A stretch of DNA of 34,365 nucleotides from Pseudomonadota bacterium (GTDB lineage Bacteria; Pseudomonadota; Alphaproteobacteria; Rhizobiales; Methylopilaceae). The position numbers and the translations under genes are program-made. The notes beneath the pieces are model-generated. The model did no database searches and was not told where the DNA came from. It saw nothing but the letters and a program-made list of their open reading frames with translations. Below, piece after piece: positions 1 to 7,840 of the stretch; the first letter of the stretch is position 1; the number at the start of each line of letters is the position of its first letter. Location: NCBI GenBank assembly GCA_023430145.1, contig JAEZCD010000260.1:1-34365 (forward strand), read 5' to 3'.

Positions 1-30
1 ATATTTGTCTTTGCCGCAAGAGGAAGATGG

Positions 31-52
31 ATCCTGCGCTTTCGCGCAGGAT
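31..52. repeat. Short perfect hairpin with nearby direct repeats
   Basis: Two 9-base arms, ATCCTGCGC at 31-39 and GCGCAGGAT at 44-52, are perfectly complementary around a 4-base loop. The sequence AGGATGACGAAG that starts in the right arm recurs at 69-80. The element lies about 100 bases beyond the stop of the solute-binding protein gene, so it could help end that transcript, but there is no clear T-run. Its shape resembles small dispersed intergenic repeats of Rhizobiales genomes; that assignment is inference. Confidence 0.5.
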
Positions 53-149
53 GACGAAGGGGGGAGTAGGATGACGAAGATAAGAGTGCAGGACGATGAG
101 CGCGGCAGGGCAATCCTTCTATGGAGACCGCCCTGCCGCGAAGGCCGGT

Positions 150-1193
150 CTACTTGTACAGCCCGCCGAACTCGTCGAGGATCGCGCCCTGGTTCTCGTG
201 CAGCTCCAGCATGTCGTCGTAGGTGCTGCCGATGAGCTTGACCTTGTTGAAGGGCGTGCGGCCGTACTCGTCGGGCAGCGGATCGACGTCGTCGCGGAAC
301 GACGGCGTGAAGTGCTTCGTCTGCCAGAGCTCCTGCGCCTGCTTGCCGAGCGCGAAGTCGACGAACTTCTTCGCCGCTTCGGGATTGGGCGCCGCGGCCG
401 TGATGCCGATCACCATGATGCCGGCCGGCACGCCCTCGGTCGGGAACACCATCCGCACCTTCACGCCGTCGGCCGCCTTGGCCGAGGCGTAGTACTGCAG
501 GATGGAGGCAGCCACCGGCCGCTCGCCGGAGACGACGGTGTCCATCACCTCGCCATTGCCGTTGCGCAGCAGGACGTTCTGCTTGGCGAGCTTCTTGACG
601 AAATCCTCGCCGAACTTCTTGCGCATCGCCGCATACCAGTGGAGCGTGCCGCCGCTGAAGAACGGATCGGCCATCACCAGCTTGTCCTTCCACTTCGGGT
701 CGAGCAGATCCTCCCAGTGCTTGGGAGCGTCGGCCTCCTTCACGATGTCGGTGTTGTAGGCCATGCAGGTGTCGAGCGCCTTGGTGGGAGCCCAGTAGCC
801 CTTCATCTGCAGCTCGGCGGGATAGTGCTTGGCCTCGGGGGTCTCGTACTGCATCAAGAGGCCCTGCTTGGCCCACTGGGTCATCAGGCCCGGCAGGGTC
901 GCGTCGATGACGTCGCAGGCGACCTGCTGCGCCTTCACCTCCTGCTCGAACTTCTGGGCGAGCTTGACGCCGCCGGCGCGATAATAGTCGACCTGCGTGT
1001 TGGCTAGCTCCTTGTAGAGCTTGGTCCAGTCCTCCGCAGACTCGACCGAGGCGCCGGTGTACCAGAGGAGCTTGTTCTGCTGGGCGAAGGCGCCGCGTGG
1101 CGCGCCGAGCACGACGACGCCCGCCGCGGCAGCCTGCAGCAGCGAGCGGCGGGAGAGGAGCGCATGCGTCGTGGGACGTGGAAGTCGCGTCAT
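150..1193 (-). CDS. Tat-exported iron-type ABC transporter solute-binding protein
   Basis: The 347-residue product is a periplasmic solute-binding protein of the extracellular solute-binding / Fe3+-transport type (SBP_bac_6/8-like). The N-terminus has a twin-arginine motif SRRSLLQAAA around residues 14-23, a hydrophobic core and an AFA cleavage site before QQNKLLWYTGA. The body contains typical features such as AYNTDIVKEADAPKHWEDLL and LDPKWKDKLVMADP. The ATG at 1193 has an upstream AGAGGA at suitable distance. It is the last gene of a minus-strand series after the MmgE/PrpD and aldolase genes (62-base gap), which suggests that it delivers the substrate or a metal for that pathway. No permease or ATPase lies within the window; they may lie left of position 1. 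The ligand cannot be told from sequence: proteins of this fold bind iron, but also sulfonates and organic acids. Confidence 0.85.
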   Translation of the reverse strand: MTRLPRPTTHALLSRRSLLQAAAAGVVVLGAPRGAFAQQNKLLWYTGASVESAEDWTKLYKELANTQVDYYRAGGVKLAQKFEQEVKAQQVACDVIDATLPGLMTQWAKQGLLMQYETPEAKHYPAELQMKGYWAPTKALDTCMAYNTDIVKEADAPKHWEDLLDPKWKDKLVMADPFFSGGTLHWYAAMRKKFGEDFVKKLAKQNVLLRNGNGEVMDTVVSGERPVAASILQYYASAKAADGVKVRMVFPTEGVPAGIMVIGITAAAPNPEAAKKFVDFALGKQAQELWQTKHFTPSFRDDVDPLPDEYGRTPFNKVKLIGSTYDDMLELHENQGAILDEFGGLYK

Positions 1194-1255
1194 AGGGCGT
1201 TTCCTCTTCGGTTGGATGGGCCGTCTTCTGTTCGGACGGCTCCGGGTGGAAGTCG

Positions 1256-2662
1256 TCAGGCGATGCGGCGGCGGGGTTCCTCGAGGCCGCCCGGCGTGAG
1301 CGCGCGCATGAGCGGTGCGAGATCGGGCAGCTCGGGCGCCTGCAGCAGCAGCTCGGCGAGCTGCTCGGCGCCGCCGGGGCCGAAGGCGGCGCCGGACGCG
1401 GCCGCCGCATCGAGGAATTTGCGCATCAGCTCCCCGGCTTGCACCGGCTTGTCGGTCTGGCCGGCGGCCGCCTTCCTGATGCGCGAGGCCTCCGCGCCCT
1501 GCCGGTTCGTGACGCGCACGCGGCTCGTCCATTTGCCCTCGAGCGAGGCGTCGAGCGTGACCGGGACCGCGTTGGCCCGCCGGATGCGGTCCGGATCGAG
1601 CGTCTTCGCCGGCCCGATGTCGGCGAGGCCGATCGTGCCGGTCTCGAGCGTGGTGGCTAGGCAGTAGGCGATGTTGAACTGCGCGTCGACCTCCGGGTTC
1701 GGGCCCGGCGCATAGGGACGGCCGACCATGTCGATGACGAATTTCGACCCTTCGACGGCGATCGAGGCGATGTTCTCGCGCGCGAAGCCCGGCTGCTCGA
1801 AGAGGTCGCGAAGGCTGTCGACGGCCGGCTGCGCCATGCCGCAGACCGGGTAGCGCTTGAAGGCGAGCTTTTCGATCTCGAACGCCTCGCCGAGGCCGGC
1901 GGTGAGGGCAGGGGCGTCGTATTCGCCCTGCTCGTAGACGTTGAAATAGCCGTTCTTGCCCTCGAGCGCGTCGACCGCGCCCGTGACACCCGCACGGGCG
2001 AGCCAGGCGGCGCGGACACCTGCCTCGGCGACGAAGCCCGGCTGCATGCGCTTTACGAGCCCGCCGTCGGCGATGCACTGCTGGTTGCCGCTCGCCTGCG
2101 CGTAGGAGAGGCCCATGGCGCGGGCGATGCCGGCGGCGTCGAGCCCGAGCAGGCGCCCGGCGACCGCGGCCGCGCCGAAGCCGGCGATGATCGAGGTCGG
2201 GTTGAAGCCGCGGAAACCGGCCGTGCCGCGGTAGTTGAGGTTGGCGCGGGCGAGCCGGGCGAGGATCTCGGTGCCGGCGACGATGGCGACGACGAGCTCG
2301 CGGCCAGTCGCTCCCGGAACCGCCTGGGCGACGGCGAGCGCGGCCGGGACGACGACGGCGCCGGCGTGCAGCGGCAGCTCCTTGTGCAGGTCGTCGAACT
2401 CGAGCGCGTGCGCCATCGCCGAATTGACGAGCGTCGCCGCCGGCGGCGACAGGTTCTCGCCGGCGATCCACACCTGGCTCGGGCCGGCCGTCCACTCCGC
2501 CATCAGGGCGCGCAGCTCGCGCACGCCGGGCGCGTCCCACGCCGCGATCGAGGAGCCGATGGTGTCGAGGAGGAGGTTGGCTGCCGCCTCGACCGTGCTC
2601 GCCGGCAGCGCCTCGAAGCGGAGGCCGTGCGTCCAGTCCGCCAGCCGGTATGTCGCGTCCAT
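1256..2662 (-). CDS. MmgE/PrpD family protein (2-methylcitrate dehydratase-like)
   Basis: The 468-residue product matches the MmgE/PrpD family in length and pattern. The family includes 2-methylcitrate dehydratase, cis-aconitate decarboxylase and iminodisuccinate epimerase. Visible family signatures are LLLDTIGSSIAAWDAPGV near the N-terminus, NSAMAHALEFDD around residue 100, a glycine/alanine-rich helical segment after GFNPTS, and KRYPVCGMAQPAVD in the central lid region. The start ATG at 2662 follows GACAGGACGGAGAAGA at good distance. The gene lies 32 bases after the HpcH/HpaI aldolase gene, so the two are likely co-transcribed. There is no PrpB/PrpC methylcitrate-cycle partner here, so a role in propionate breakdown is doubtful; dehydration or isomerisation of a different hydroxy acid before aldol cleavage is the better guess. 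The exact reaction is unknown. Confidence 0.88.
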   Translation of the reverse strand: MDATYRLADWTHGLRFEALPASTVEAAANLLLDTIGSSIAAWDAPGVRELRALMAEWTAGPSQVWIAGENLSPPAATLVNSAMAHALEFDDLHKELPLHAGAVVVPAALAVAQAVPGATGRELVVAIVAGTEILARLARANLNYRGTAGFRGFNPTSIIAGFGAAAVAGRLLGLDAAGIARAMGLSYAQASGNQQCIADGGLVKRMQPGFVAEAGVRAAWLARAGVTGAVDALEGKNGYFNVYEQGEYDAPALTAGLGEAFEIEKLAFKRYPVCGMAQPAVDSLRDLFEQPGFARENIASIAVEGSKFVIDMVGRPYAPGPNPEVDAQFNIAYCLATTLETGTIGLADIGPAKTLDPDRIRRANAVPVTLDASLEGKWTSRVRVTNRQGAEASRIRKAAAGQTDKPVQAGELMRKFLDAAAASGAAFGPGGAEQLAELLLQAPELPDLAPLMRALTPGGLEEPRRRIA

Positions 2663-2694
2663 GCGTTCTTCTCCGTCCTGTCTCTTGCCGAGGC

Positions 2695-3420
2695 TTAGCG
2701 CTTCGGCCGGTGCTTGGCGACGAAGGCGGCCGCGCCCTCGGCGAGGAGCTCGCGCGCATTGGCGACGACCATGATGTCCTCGCGCATCGGCTTGCCGGCG
2801 GCGTGGATGCGCGCCGTCGCCTTCTCCACCGCCTCGAGGACCGCGGGGTGCTTCAGCTGGCCGGCGAAGCCCATGTCCTGGGCGAAGTCGGCGGGGCCGA
2901 ACATGAAGTAGTCGATGCCCTCCACCGAGAGTATCTCGTCGAGATTGTCGATCGCCCGCGTGCTCTCGATCATCGCCCCGACCAGCATGTTGGCGTTGCA
3001 AGCGGCGAGGAAGCTCGGCATGTCGGCCATGTTGGTCTGGTACTTCGTGCCCCGGCCGCCGCCGAAGGACCTGCGGCCGATCGGCCCGAAGCGGCAGGCG
3101 CGGACGAGCTGCTGCGCGTCGGCCCGCGTCTCGATGTGCGGGCCGATGATGCCCCAGATGCCGCGGTCGACGAGGTGGGTCACGGCGCCGTCGGAGATGT
3201 CCTGCGTGCGGGCGATCGGGGTGAGGCCGACGAGGTCGGCGGCGCGGCAGATGTTCTCCACCGAGGGCAGGTCGAAGACGCCGTGCTCGTAGTCGACGAA
3301 GACGAAGTCGAGGCCGGCCGTGCCGAGGATGTCGACCACCTCGGGCGAGGGGAAGGTCAGCCGGACGCCGAGCGCTTTTCGCTTCTCGCGCATCGCCTGC
3401 AGGATTCGATTGGGAACCAC
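2695..3420 (-). CDS. HpcH/HpaI family aldolase
   Basis: The 241-residue product is a class II pyruvate aldolase of the HpcH/HpaI family (2-keto-3-deoxy acid aldolases), a TIM-barrel enzyme that cleaves a 2-keto-4-hydroxy acid to pyruvate and an aldehyde. It has the family pattern: the histidine base in VDYEHG (His46), the metal-binding glutamate in GAMIES and the metal-binding aspartate in GPADF. I chose the GTG at 3420 because a GGAGGGA purine tract lies just upstream and the next residues, VVPNRILQAMREKRKALG, match the usual N-terminus of the family; longer in-frame starts upstream would run through the operator palindrome. It is the first gene of the aldolase, MmgE/PrpD and solute-binding protein series. 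The substrate is not predictable; the neighbouring lactonase suggests a sugar acid or related hydroxy acid. Confidence 0.88.
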   Translation of the reverse strand: MVPNRILQAMREKRKALGVRLTFPSPEVVDILGTAGLDFVFVDYEHGVFDLPSVENICRAADLVGLTPIARTQDISDGAVTHLVDRGIWGIIGPHIETRADAQQLVRACRFGPIGRRSFGGGRGTKYQTNMADMPSFLAACNANMLVGAMIESTRAIDNLDEILSVEGIDYFMFGPADFAQDMGFAGQLKHPAVLEAVEKATARIHAAGKPMREDIMVVANARELLAEGAAAFVAKHRPKR

Positions 3421-3515
3421 GCTCCCTCCCTGGCCGGCCCCTTGTCTTCTCATGCGCGGGCGCGGCGATCGCCGTGACCCGGGCATCCGGTCTTCGCGGC
3501 CGCAAGGACAGCCGG

Positions 3516-3538
3516 ATTGCCGGATCTTATCCGGCAAT
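3516..3538. promoter_or_regulatory. Perfect palindrome, probable operator of the aldolase operon
   Basis: ATTGCCGGAT at 3516-3525 and ATCCGGCAAT at 3529-3538 are perfect inverted arms around CTT. The palindrome lies between the lactonase and aldolase genes, about 80-95 bases upstream of the aldolase start, and just downstream of a candidate promoter, where a bound repressor would block transcription. There is no T-run to make it a terminator. The regulator is unknown; a GntR-type regulator lies at 6823-7578 but nothing ties it to this site. Confidence 0.55.
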
Positions 3539-3550
3539 GAGAGAGACTAT

Positions 3551-3579
3551 GCCATAATGGAGAAGACGCGCAGGCTCAA
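3551..3579 (-). promoter_or_regulatory. Candidate sigma-70-type promoter of the aldolase operon
   Basis: On the minus strand TTGAGC (3579-3574) is followed after 17 bases by TATGGC (3556-3551). Both boxes are only partial matches to the consensus but the spacing is ideal. Transcription would begin near 3544, so the palindrome at 3516-3538 falls at about +6 to +28. This is inference from position and pattern alone. Confidence 0.35.
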
Positions 3580-3634
3580 CCCGTATCGTCCCGCCCCGGT
3601 CTCTCCCCCCTGCCTGCGATCATCGTGCGCGCGG

Positions 3635-4555
3635 TCACAAATGCGAATAGAGCCGCAGGCCCGGCTCGGGCATCTCCGCCACGAGGATGAACCCCGAGCC
3701 GTCGGTGATGAAGAGCCGCCTGTTGTCCGGCCCGCCATAGGCCATGTTCGACATTTTCGGGCTCTTGCAGGTGTCGATCCGCCAGATCGGCAGCCCGGTG
3801 CGCCCAAAACCCCAGATCACGCCCATGTTCATCTGCGCGCAGAGAACATTGCCGGCCGCGTCGACCGCCATGCCGTCGGGCGTGCCGAAGCCGCTCATCG
3901 AGGCGAACACGCCGGCGCGCGAGGGCGGCCGCGCGTGGTCGAGCGGCAGCCACCAGACCTGGTTGGCGCGGCAGTCGACATAGAGGGTCTTGTCGTCCGG
4001 GCTGAGGCAGACGCCGTTCGGGCCGGGCACGGTGGCGATCATGCATTCGAGCCTGCCGTCGGTCGAATAGCGGTAGACGCGGCCGGTCGGGTCGTGCAGG
4101 CCGGTCTGGCCCTGGTCGGTGAAATAGAGGTCGCCGTTCGAGGCGAAGCAGAGATCGTTGAGGCCCTTGAAGCTCTCGCCGAAGCGGAAGTCGAGGAACG
4201 GCGTCACCGCGCCGCGGACCGGGTCGAGCACCATGACGCCGTGCCGGAAATCGGCGATGAAGACTCGGCCGTCCTTGTGCACAGCGAGGCCGTTCGGCTC
4301 GCCGTCATATTCGGCCGCGAGCTCGATCTCGAAACTCGGCGACATGCGGAAGATGCGGCCGTGCGGCACGTCGACGAAATAGAGGTTGCCGGCGCGGTCG
4401 AAGGCCGGCCCCTCGAGGTAGAAGTCGACGCCGACCTGCGGCCGCGCGTAGCGCGTGGAAATCCGTCCCGGGCTCGATCCGCCGCGCGCGTATTTCGCCG
4501 GCATGGCGGCGACGATCTCGGTCCTGATCGGCTGGGGCGGATCGTAGGCGGCCAT
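3635..4555 (-). CDS. SMP-30/gluconolactonase-like lactonase
   Basis: The 306-residue product is a six-bladed beta-propeller of the SMP-30/gluconolactonase/LRE family, whose members hydrolyse sugar-acid lactones with a divalent metal. Family features are visible: EGPAFDRAGNLYFVD (metal-ligand glutamate at residue 48), FKGLNDLCFASNGDLYFTD (asparagine ligand), GPNGVCLSPDDKTLYV and TPDGMAVDAAGNV (aspartate ligand). There is no signal peptide, so it should act in the cytoplasm. It is divergent from the dehydrogenase gene at 4693 across a 137-base gap and lies upstream of the aldolase operon with about 215 bases between. A lactonase beside an aldolase and a dehydrogenase fits oxidation of a sugar or cyclic ether to a lactone, ring opening and cleavage; the substrate itself is unknown. 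Confidence 0.87.
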   Translation of the reverse strand: MAAYDPPQPIRTEIVAAMPAKYARGGSSPGRISTRYARPQVGVDFYLEGPAFDRAGNLYFVDVPHGRIFRMSPSFEIELAAEYDGEPNGLAVHKDGRVFIADFRHGVMVLDPVRGAVTPFLDFRFGESFKGLNDLCFASNGDLYFTDQGQTGLHDPTGRVYRYSTDGRLECMIATVPGPNGVCLSPDDKTLYVDCRANQVWWLPLDHARPPSRAGVFASMSGFGTPDGMAVDAAGNVLCAQMNMGVIWGFGRTGLPIWRIDTCKSPKMSNMAYGGPDNRRLFITDGSGFILVAEMPEPGLRLYSHL

Positions 4556-4692
4556 CGGCAGTCCTTCGCTCGATGCCGGCGCGGCGCGGGTAAGTCGCCC
4601 GCAGGCGGCTGGCAGACGGCTCTTCTATAAGTTAGAGGATCGGCTTTGTCGCCGGCTTCGCGCGAGGCGAGCCGAGAAGGGGGAGGGTGCCC

Positions 4693-5682
4693 GTGCCGGT
4701 CTTGACCTTGGAGGAGGCGCGCGATCGCGTCGCCGGCGCGCTCGGCCGGGCGAACACCTCGCCGGCGAATGCCCAGAGCGTCGCGGCGGCTCTGGTGGCG
4801 GCGGAAGCTGACGGGCTGAAGGGGCACGGTCTCACGCGGGTCGCGTCCTATGCCGCGCAGGCCAAGGCCGGCAAGGTCGACGGCATGGCGAAACCGGCTC
4901 TCACGCGGCGTGCTCCAGGCGTGCTCGCCATCGATGCCGGGCATGGCTTCGCCTATCCGGCGATCGATGCGGCGCTCGAAGCGCTGCCGGACGTCGCCCG
5001 CGGGCAGGGGATCGCCATGGCGGGGATTTTCCGCTCGCACCACTGCGGTGCGGCCGGTCATCCGGTCGAGCGGCTCGCCGAAGCGGGCCTGGTCGCCCTC
5101 CTGTTCGCCAATACGCCGGCGGCGATCGCCCCCTGGGGCGGCAGCCGCGCGGTGTTCGGCACCAATCCGATCGCCTTCGCCTGCCCGGTCGATGGGGCGG
5201 CGCCTATCGTCGTCGACCTGTCGCTGTCGAAAGTGGCGCGCGGCAACATCGTCGCGGCGCGACAGCGCGGCGAGCCGATTCCGGAAGGCTGGGCGCTCGA
5301 CGCGGCCGGGCAGCCGACCACCGATCCGGACGCCGCGCTGCGCGGGACGATGCTGCCGCTCGGCGATGCCAAGGGAACGGCGCTGGCGCTGATGGTGGAG
5401 CTGCTGGCGGCCGGCCTCACGGGCGCCAACTATGCCGCCGAAGCCTCGTCCTTCCTCGATGCGGAGGGGCCGCCGCCCGGCACCGGGCAGCTGATCATCG
5501 CCATGGATCCGGCCTCATTCGGCGCCGGCACCGGCCGGTTCGCCGCCCTCGCGCGCTCGATCGAGGAGCAGGCAGGTGCGCGGCTGCCCGGGACTCGTCG
5601 CCTCGCCCTGCGCCGCAGGGCACGACAAGACGGCCTCTCCGTCAGCGCATCGCTGCTTGAGGAGATCGAGAGCGCCGGCTGA
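4693..5682 (+). CDS. Malate/L-lactate dehydrogenase (Ldh) family oxidoreductase
   Basis: The product of about 329 residues belongs to the NAD(P)-dependent malate/L-lactate/ureidoglycolate/sulfolactate dehydrogenase family. It shows LKGHGLTRVASY near residue 45, the active-site region RSHHCGAAGHPVERLAEAGL near 120, APWGGSRAVFGTNPIAFACP near 155-175, VVDLSLSKVARG (the family usually has DxxTS here) and PLGDAKGTALALMVELLAAGLTGA. Two GTG codons are possible starts, 4687 and 4693. I prefer 4693 because GGGGGAGG then sits at normal ribosome-binding distance; 4687 would overlap that purine tract. The gene is divergent from the lactonase and probably oxidises or reduces a 2-hydroxy/2-keto acid in the same route. 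The final 35 residues are arginine-rich and less family-like. Confidence 0.85.
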   Translation: MPVLTLEEARDRVAGALGRANTSPANAQSVAAALVAAEADGLKGHGLTRVASYAAQAKAGKVDGMAKPALTRRAPGVLAIDAGHGFAYPAIDAALEALPDVARGQGIAMAGIFRSHHCGAAGHPVERLAEAGLVALLFANTPAAIAPWGGSRAVFGTNPIAFACPVDGAAPIVVDLSLSKVARGNIVAARQRGEPIPEGWALDAAGQPTTDPDAALRGTMLPLGDAKGTALALMVELLAAGLTGANYAAEASSFLDAEGPPPGTGQLIIAMDPASFGAGTGRFAALARSIEEQAGARLPGTRRLALRRRARQDGLSVSASLLEEIESAG

Positions 5683-6181
5683 TCCCGCAAACGCGGGGAA
5701 AGGAGGAAGCGGGTAACCGCGACCAACGGGATGGAGGGACCGCAGTTACCCTGGCCTCCGTCTGAGGTTCGCCCCCTCGCGAAAGGTTGAGCGAACCTTC
5801 TCGGCGAATTTGGGCGGGTTTAAGACCATGGCCGAGAGCGGCAGCCGTTTCGTGCCACGCTTGCGGCAGAGCGGCGGCTTTCATAGGGCAGCTCGCCTGT
5901 AGCCGGGGCTCGCCCGTGTGCGTTCTCGCCCTATTGACGCCGCGGGGCGAAGCGGGATGCTGGCGCGGTGGCTTCGAGGCTCGCTTCGTTCCGATGCGGC
6001 ATGCAGGAGCGGCTTCGAAAGGCGGAACGACGCTGAAAATCAATGGGTTGCCAGCGTTCCTGGAGTCGTTACATTCGCACCCCGGCTCGCTGCCGGCCTC
6101 GTGCGGATATCGGAGGACGGGACGAGCGCCGCCGCGCCGCAGCGCGATGAAGGGCGCGATGCGCCTGCAGGAGGAGACGTG
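5683..6181. other. Intergenic stretch with two inverted repeats and an EcfG-type promoter
   Basis: No convincing gene is visible in these 499 bases. An inverted repeat GGGTAAC (5711-5717) / GTTACCC (5745-5751) and another AGGTTCGC (5765-5772) / GCGAACCT (5791-5798) lie just after the dehydrogenase stop; neither is followed by a T-run. The EcfG-type promoter of the next gene is at 6024-6049. The segment 5800-6020 carries open frames on both strands but no recognisable protein. Confidence 0.5.
6024..6049 (+). promoter_or_regulatory. EcfG-type (general stress sigma factor) promoter
   Basis: GGAAC at 6024-6028 is followed after 17 bases by GGTT at 6046-6049. The known consensus for EcfG/SigT-type promoters in alphaproteobacteria is GGAAC, 16-17 bases, CGTT. 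The site lies about 130 bases upstream of a YflT-like stress protein, and two other sites with the same spacing occur in this window before small stress-type genes. Confidence 0.55.
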
Positions 6182-6787
6182 ATGTCGGACTCGGGGAACG
6201 GCGAGCAGAGCTACGAGGAACGCGAGGCGGTCGCCGTCTTCGACAGCGAGGCCTCGCTTCGCGCGGCGGTCGACGACCTCATGCAGCTCGGCCTTCGGCA
6301 GGAGGACATGAGCGTGCTGGCCGAATCGTCCAAGGCCGCCGGCCCGGCCGAAAAGCTGGCCGACGCGCCGGGCACGCCGCGGGCCGCCTATGTCACGTCG
6401 GATTCGCGGACCGAGGGTCTGGCAGGGCTTGTCGGATTGCCGGTCTATCTCGCCGGCGCAGGCGCTGCCGCTCTGGCGGCGACGGGCGGCATGGCCCTCG
6501 TGCCGGCGATCGCCGTCGCGGCCGGCAGCGGGATCGCGGCGGGCGGCTTCGGGCTGCTCCTCGCCCGCGCCTTCGGCCGCCGGCACGCGGCCTATATCCA
6601 GGAGCAGATCGAGAATGGCGGTCTCATCCTGTGGGTGAGCGCGCCCGACCGGTCCCGCGATGCGCGGATCGCTGAGATTCTGACGCGGCACGGCGGTCGG
6701 GACGTGCATTTCCACGTCGTCACGCGCAGCTGGGGCGTCGCCGACGTACCGCTGCACGATGTGCAGCCGGACCCGCTCTTGCGCTGA
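6182..6787 (+). CDS. YflT/GSP17M-like general stress protein
   Basis: The 201-residue product begins with a soluble domain, EREAVAVFDSEASLRAAVDDLMQLGLRQEDMSVLAE (residues 12-47), which resembles the YflT / general stress protein 17M fold: an alpha/beta unit that opens with a strand and a helix. A long alanine/glycine-rich hydrophobic stretch (about residues 80-130, LVGLPVYLAGAGAAALAATG onward) looks like glycine-zipper-type membrane segments. A second soluble part follows (GGLILWVSAPDRSRDARIAEILTRHG), typical for these proteins. GGAGG lies 9 bases before the ATG. The promoter at 6024-6049 suggests control by the general stress sigma factor. Biochemical function is not known for this family. 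Confidence 0.7.
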   Translation: MSDSGNGEQSYEEREAVAVFDSEASLRAAVDDLMQLGLRQEDMSVLAESSKAAGPAEKLADAPGTPRAAYVTSDSRTEGLAGLVGLPVYLAGAGAAALAATGGMALVPAIAVAAGSGIAAGGFGLLLARAFGRRHAAYIQEQIENGGLILWVSAPDRSRDARIAEILTRHGGRDVHFHVVTRSWGVADVPLHDVQPDPLLR

Positions 6788-6822
6788 GTGCTGCCGCGTC
6801 CGGCGGCAGGGCCCGGCTGCGC

Positions 6823-7578
6823 TCAGCGCAGATCTGACTCGTAATGTAACGTATCGGTCAGGCAGGCGCTGATGCGCCATTCGACCGGCGTCTGTTCGAG
6901 GGAGAGGGCCAGACGGTCGATGCCGAGCAGCGGGGAGCCGGCGGCGACGCCGAGGGCGCTCGCCTGCTCCGGCGTCGCGGCGATCGCCTTCAGCTTCTCG
7001 CGCGTGATGGCGATGGCGATGCCGAACCGCATGGCGTATAGGCCGTAGAGATTGTTCGGGATCTCCATCTCGGACAGGTTCGGGAACAGCGCGTCGGGCA
7101 GCACGATCAGCTCGGCGATCACCCGCCGCTCCTCGATCGAGCGCGTGCGCCGGATGCGCACGACGCGGCTGTCCTTGGGCAGCGCCAGCATCTCCCGCTC
7201 GGCCGGAGCCGCCTTCGCCGTGACGCAGGACTGCACCTGGCTGTCCGGAAAGATGCGCCTGCCGTGATCGGGAACGAGACGGAAGAACTGGAAGAGGATG
7301 CGCTCCTCGTCGTGCCGGGCGACGAAGGTGCCGCGTCCCTGGCGGCGGATGACGAGGTTCTCGGCCGCCATGGCGTCGAGCGCCTTGCGGACGGTGCCCT
7401 GGCTGACCTTCAGCTCGGCGGCGAGCTGCATCTCGCTCGGCAGCGGCTCGCCCGGCAGCCAGACGCCGTCGACGAGGCGGCGGATCAGGGCGTCGCGGAC
7501 CTGGCGGTAGAGGGGCCGGAAGCCCAGCTGCTCCCCCGCATCGGAGGGGGTACCGGAGCCGCGACCTGAAGCTGCCAT
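6823..7578 (-). CDS. GntR/HutC family transcriptional regulator
   Basis: The 251-residue product has an N-terminal winged helix-turn-helix of the GntR type (about residues 22-88: PLYRQVRDALIRRLVDGVWL, PLPSEMQLAAELKVSQGTVR, NLVIRRQGRGTFV) and a C-terminal UTRA ligand-binding domain (about 105-245: SRVVRIRRTRSIEERRVIAE, LYAMRFGIAIAITREKLKAI, PLLGIDRLALS). This makes it a HutC-subfamily regulator that responds to a small metabolite. It converges with the YflT-like gene and faces the ABC_sub_bind group on its other side. It might control the catabolic cluster at 150-5682, since no other regulator is visible, but that is inference. The region upstream has an AT-rich patch at 7641-7656 that may be its own promoter or operator. 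Confidence 0.92.
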   Translation of the reverse strand: MAASGRGSGTPSDAGEQLGFRPLYRQVRDALIRRLVDGVWLPGEPLPSEMQLAAELKVSQGTVRKALDAMAAENLVIRRQGRGTFVARHDEERILFQFFRLVPDHGRRIFPDSQVQSCVTAKAAPAEREMLALPKDSRVVRIRRTRSIEERRVIAELIVLPDALFPNLSEMEIPNNLYGLYAMRFGIAIAITREKLKAIAATPEQASALGVAAGSPLLGIDRLALSLEQTPVEWRISACLTDTLHYESDLR

Positions 7579-7840
7579 GCCTGCGCAATCCTCCGGCCGC
7601 CCGCGCCGGCAGATACAACGCGCAGAACGGCGGCCCGCGAGTTTTATATCTTACAGCAAATCCCAGGCCGGGAAAGTTCGCGCGGCCACCGGCAGCGCGC
7701 GAGACGTCGCGGCAGGGCGCCAGCGCGGTCACTGATCGCAACGATGATAGGCGTTCGTATCCTTGTCGGCCCGCGAAGGTATGAAGAGGGTTCCGCTACT
7801 TCCTCCAGGTGGCGAACGAGCCCTCCCTCGGAGCGAAGGG

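Noticed and set aside
1..149. Plus-strand frame starting at position 5 at the left edge
   Set aside because: It consists of hairpin and direct-repeat sequence followed by the antisense of the binding-protein gene, and has no family resemblance.
150..2759. A single long minus-strand frame that would fuse the PrpD region and the binding protein
   Set aside because: The upstream part is a shadow of the MmgE/PrpD gene in another frame; the binding protein has its own ATG, ribosome-binding site and Tat signal at 1193.
5642..5885. Minus-strand frame of about 80 codons beginning MKAAALPQAWHETAAALGHG
   Set aside because: It overlaps the end of the dehydrogenase gene, becomes arginine/serine-rich as shadow frames do in GC-rich DNA, and has no visible ribosome-binding site or known family.
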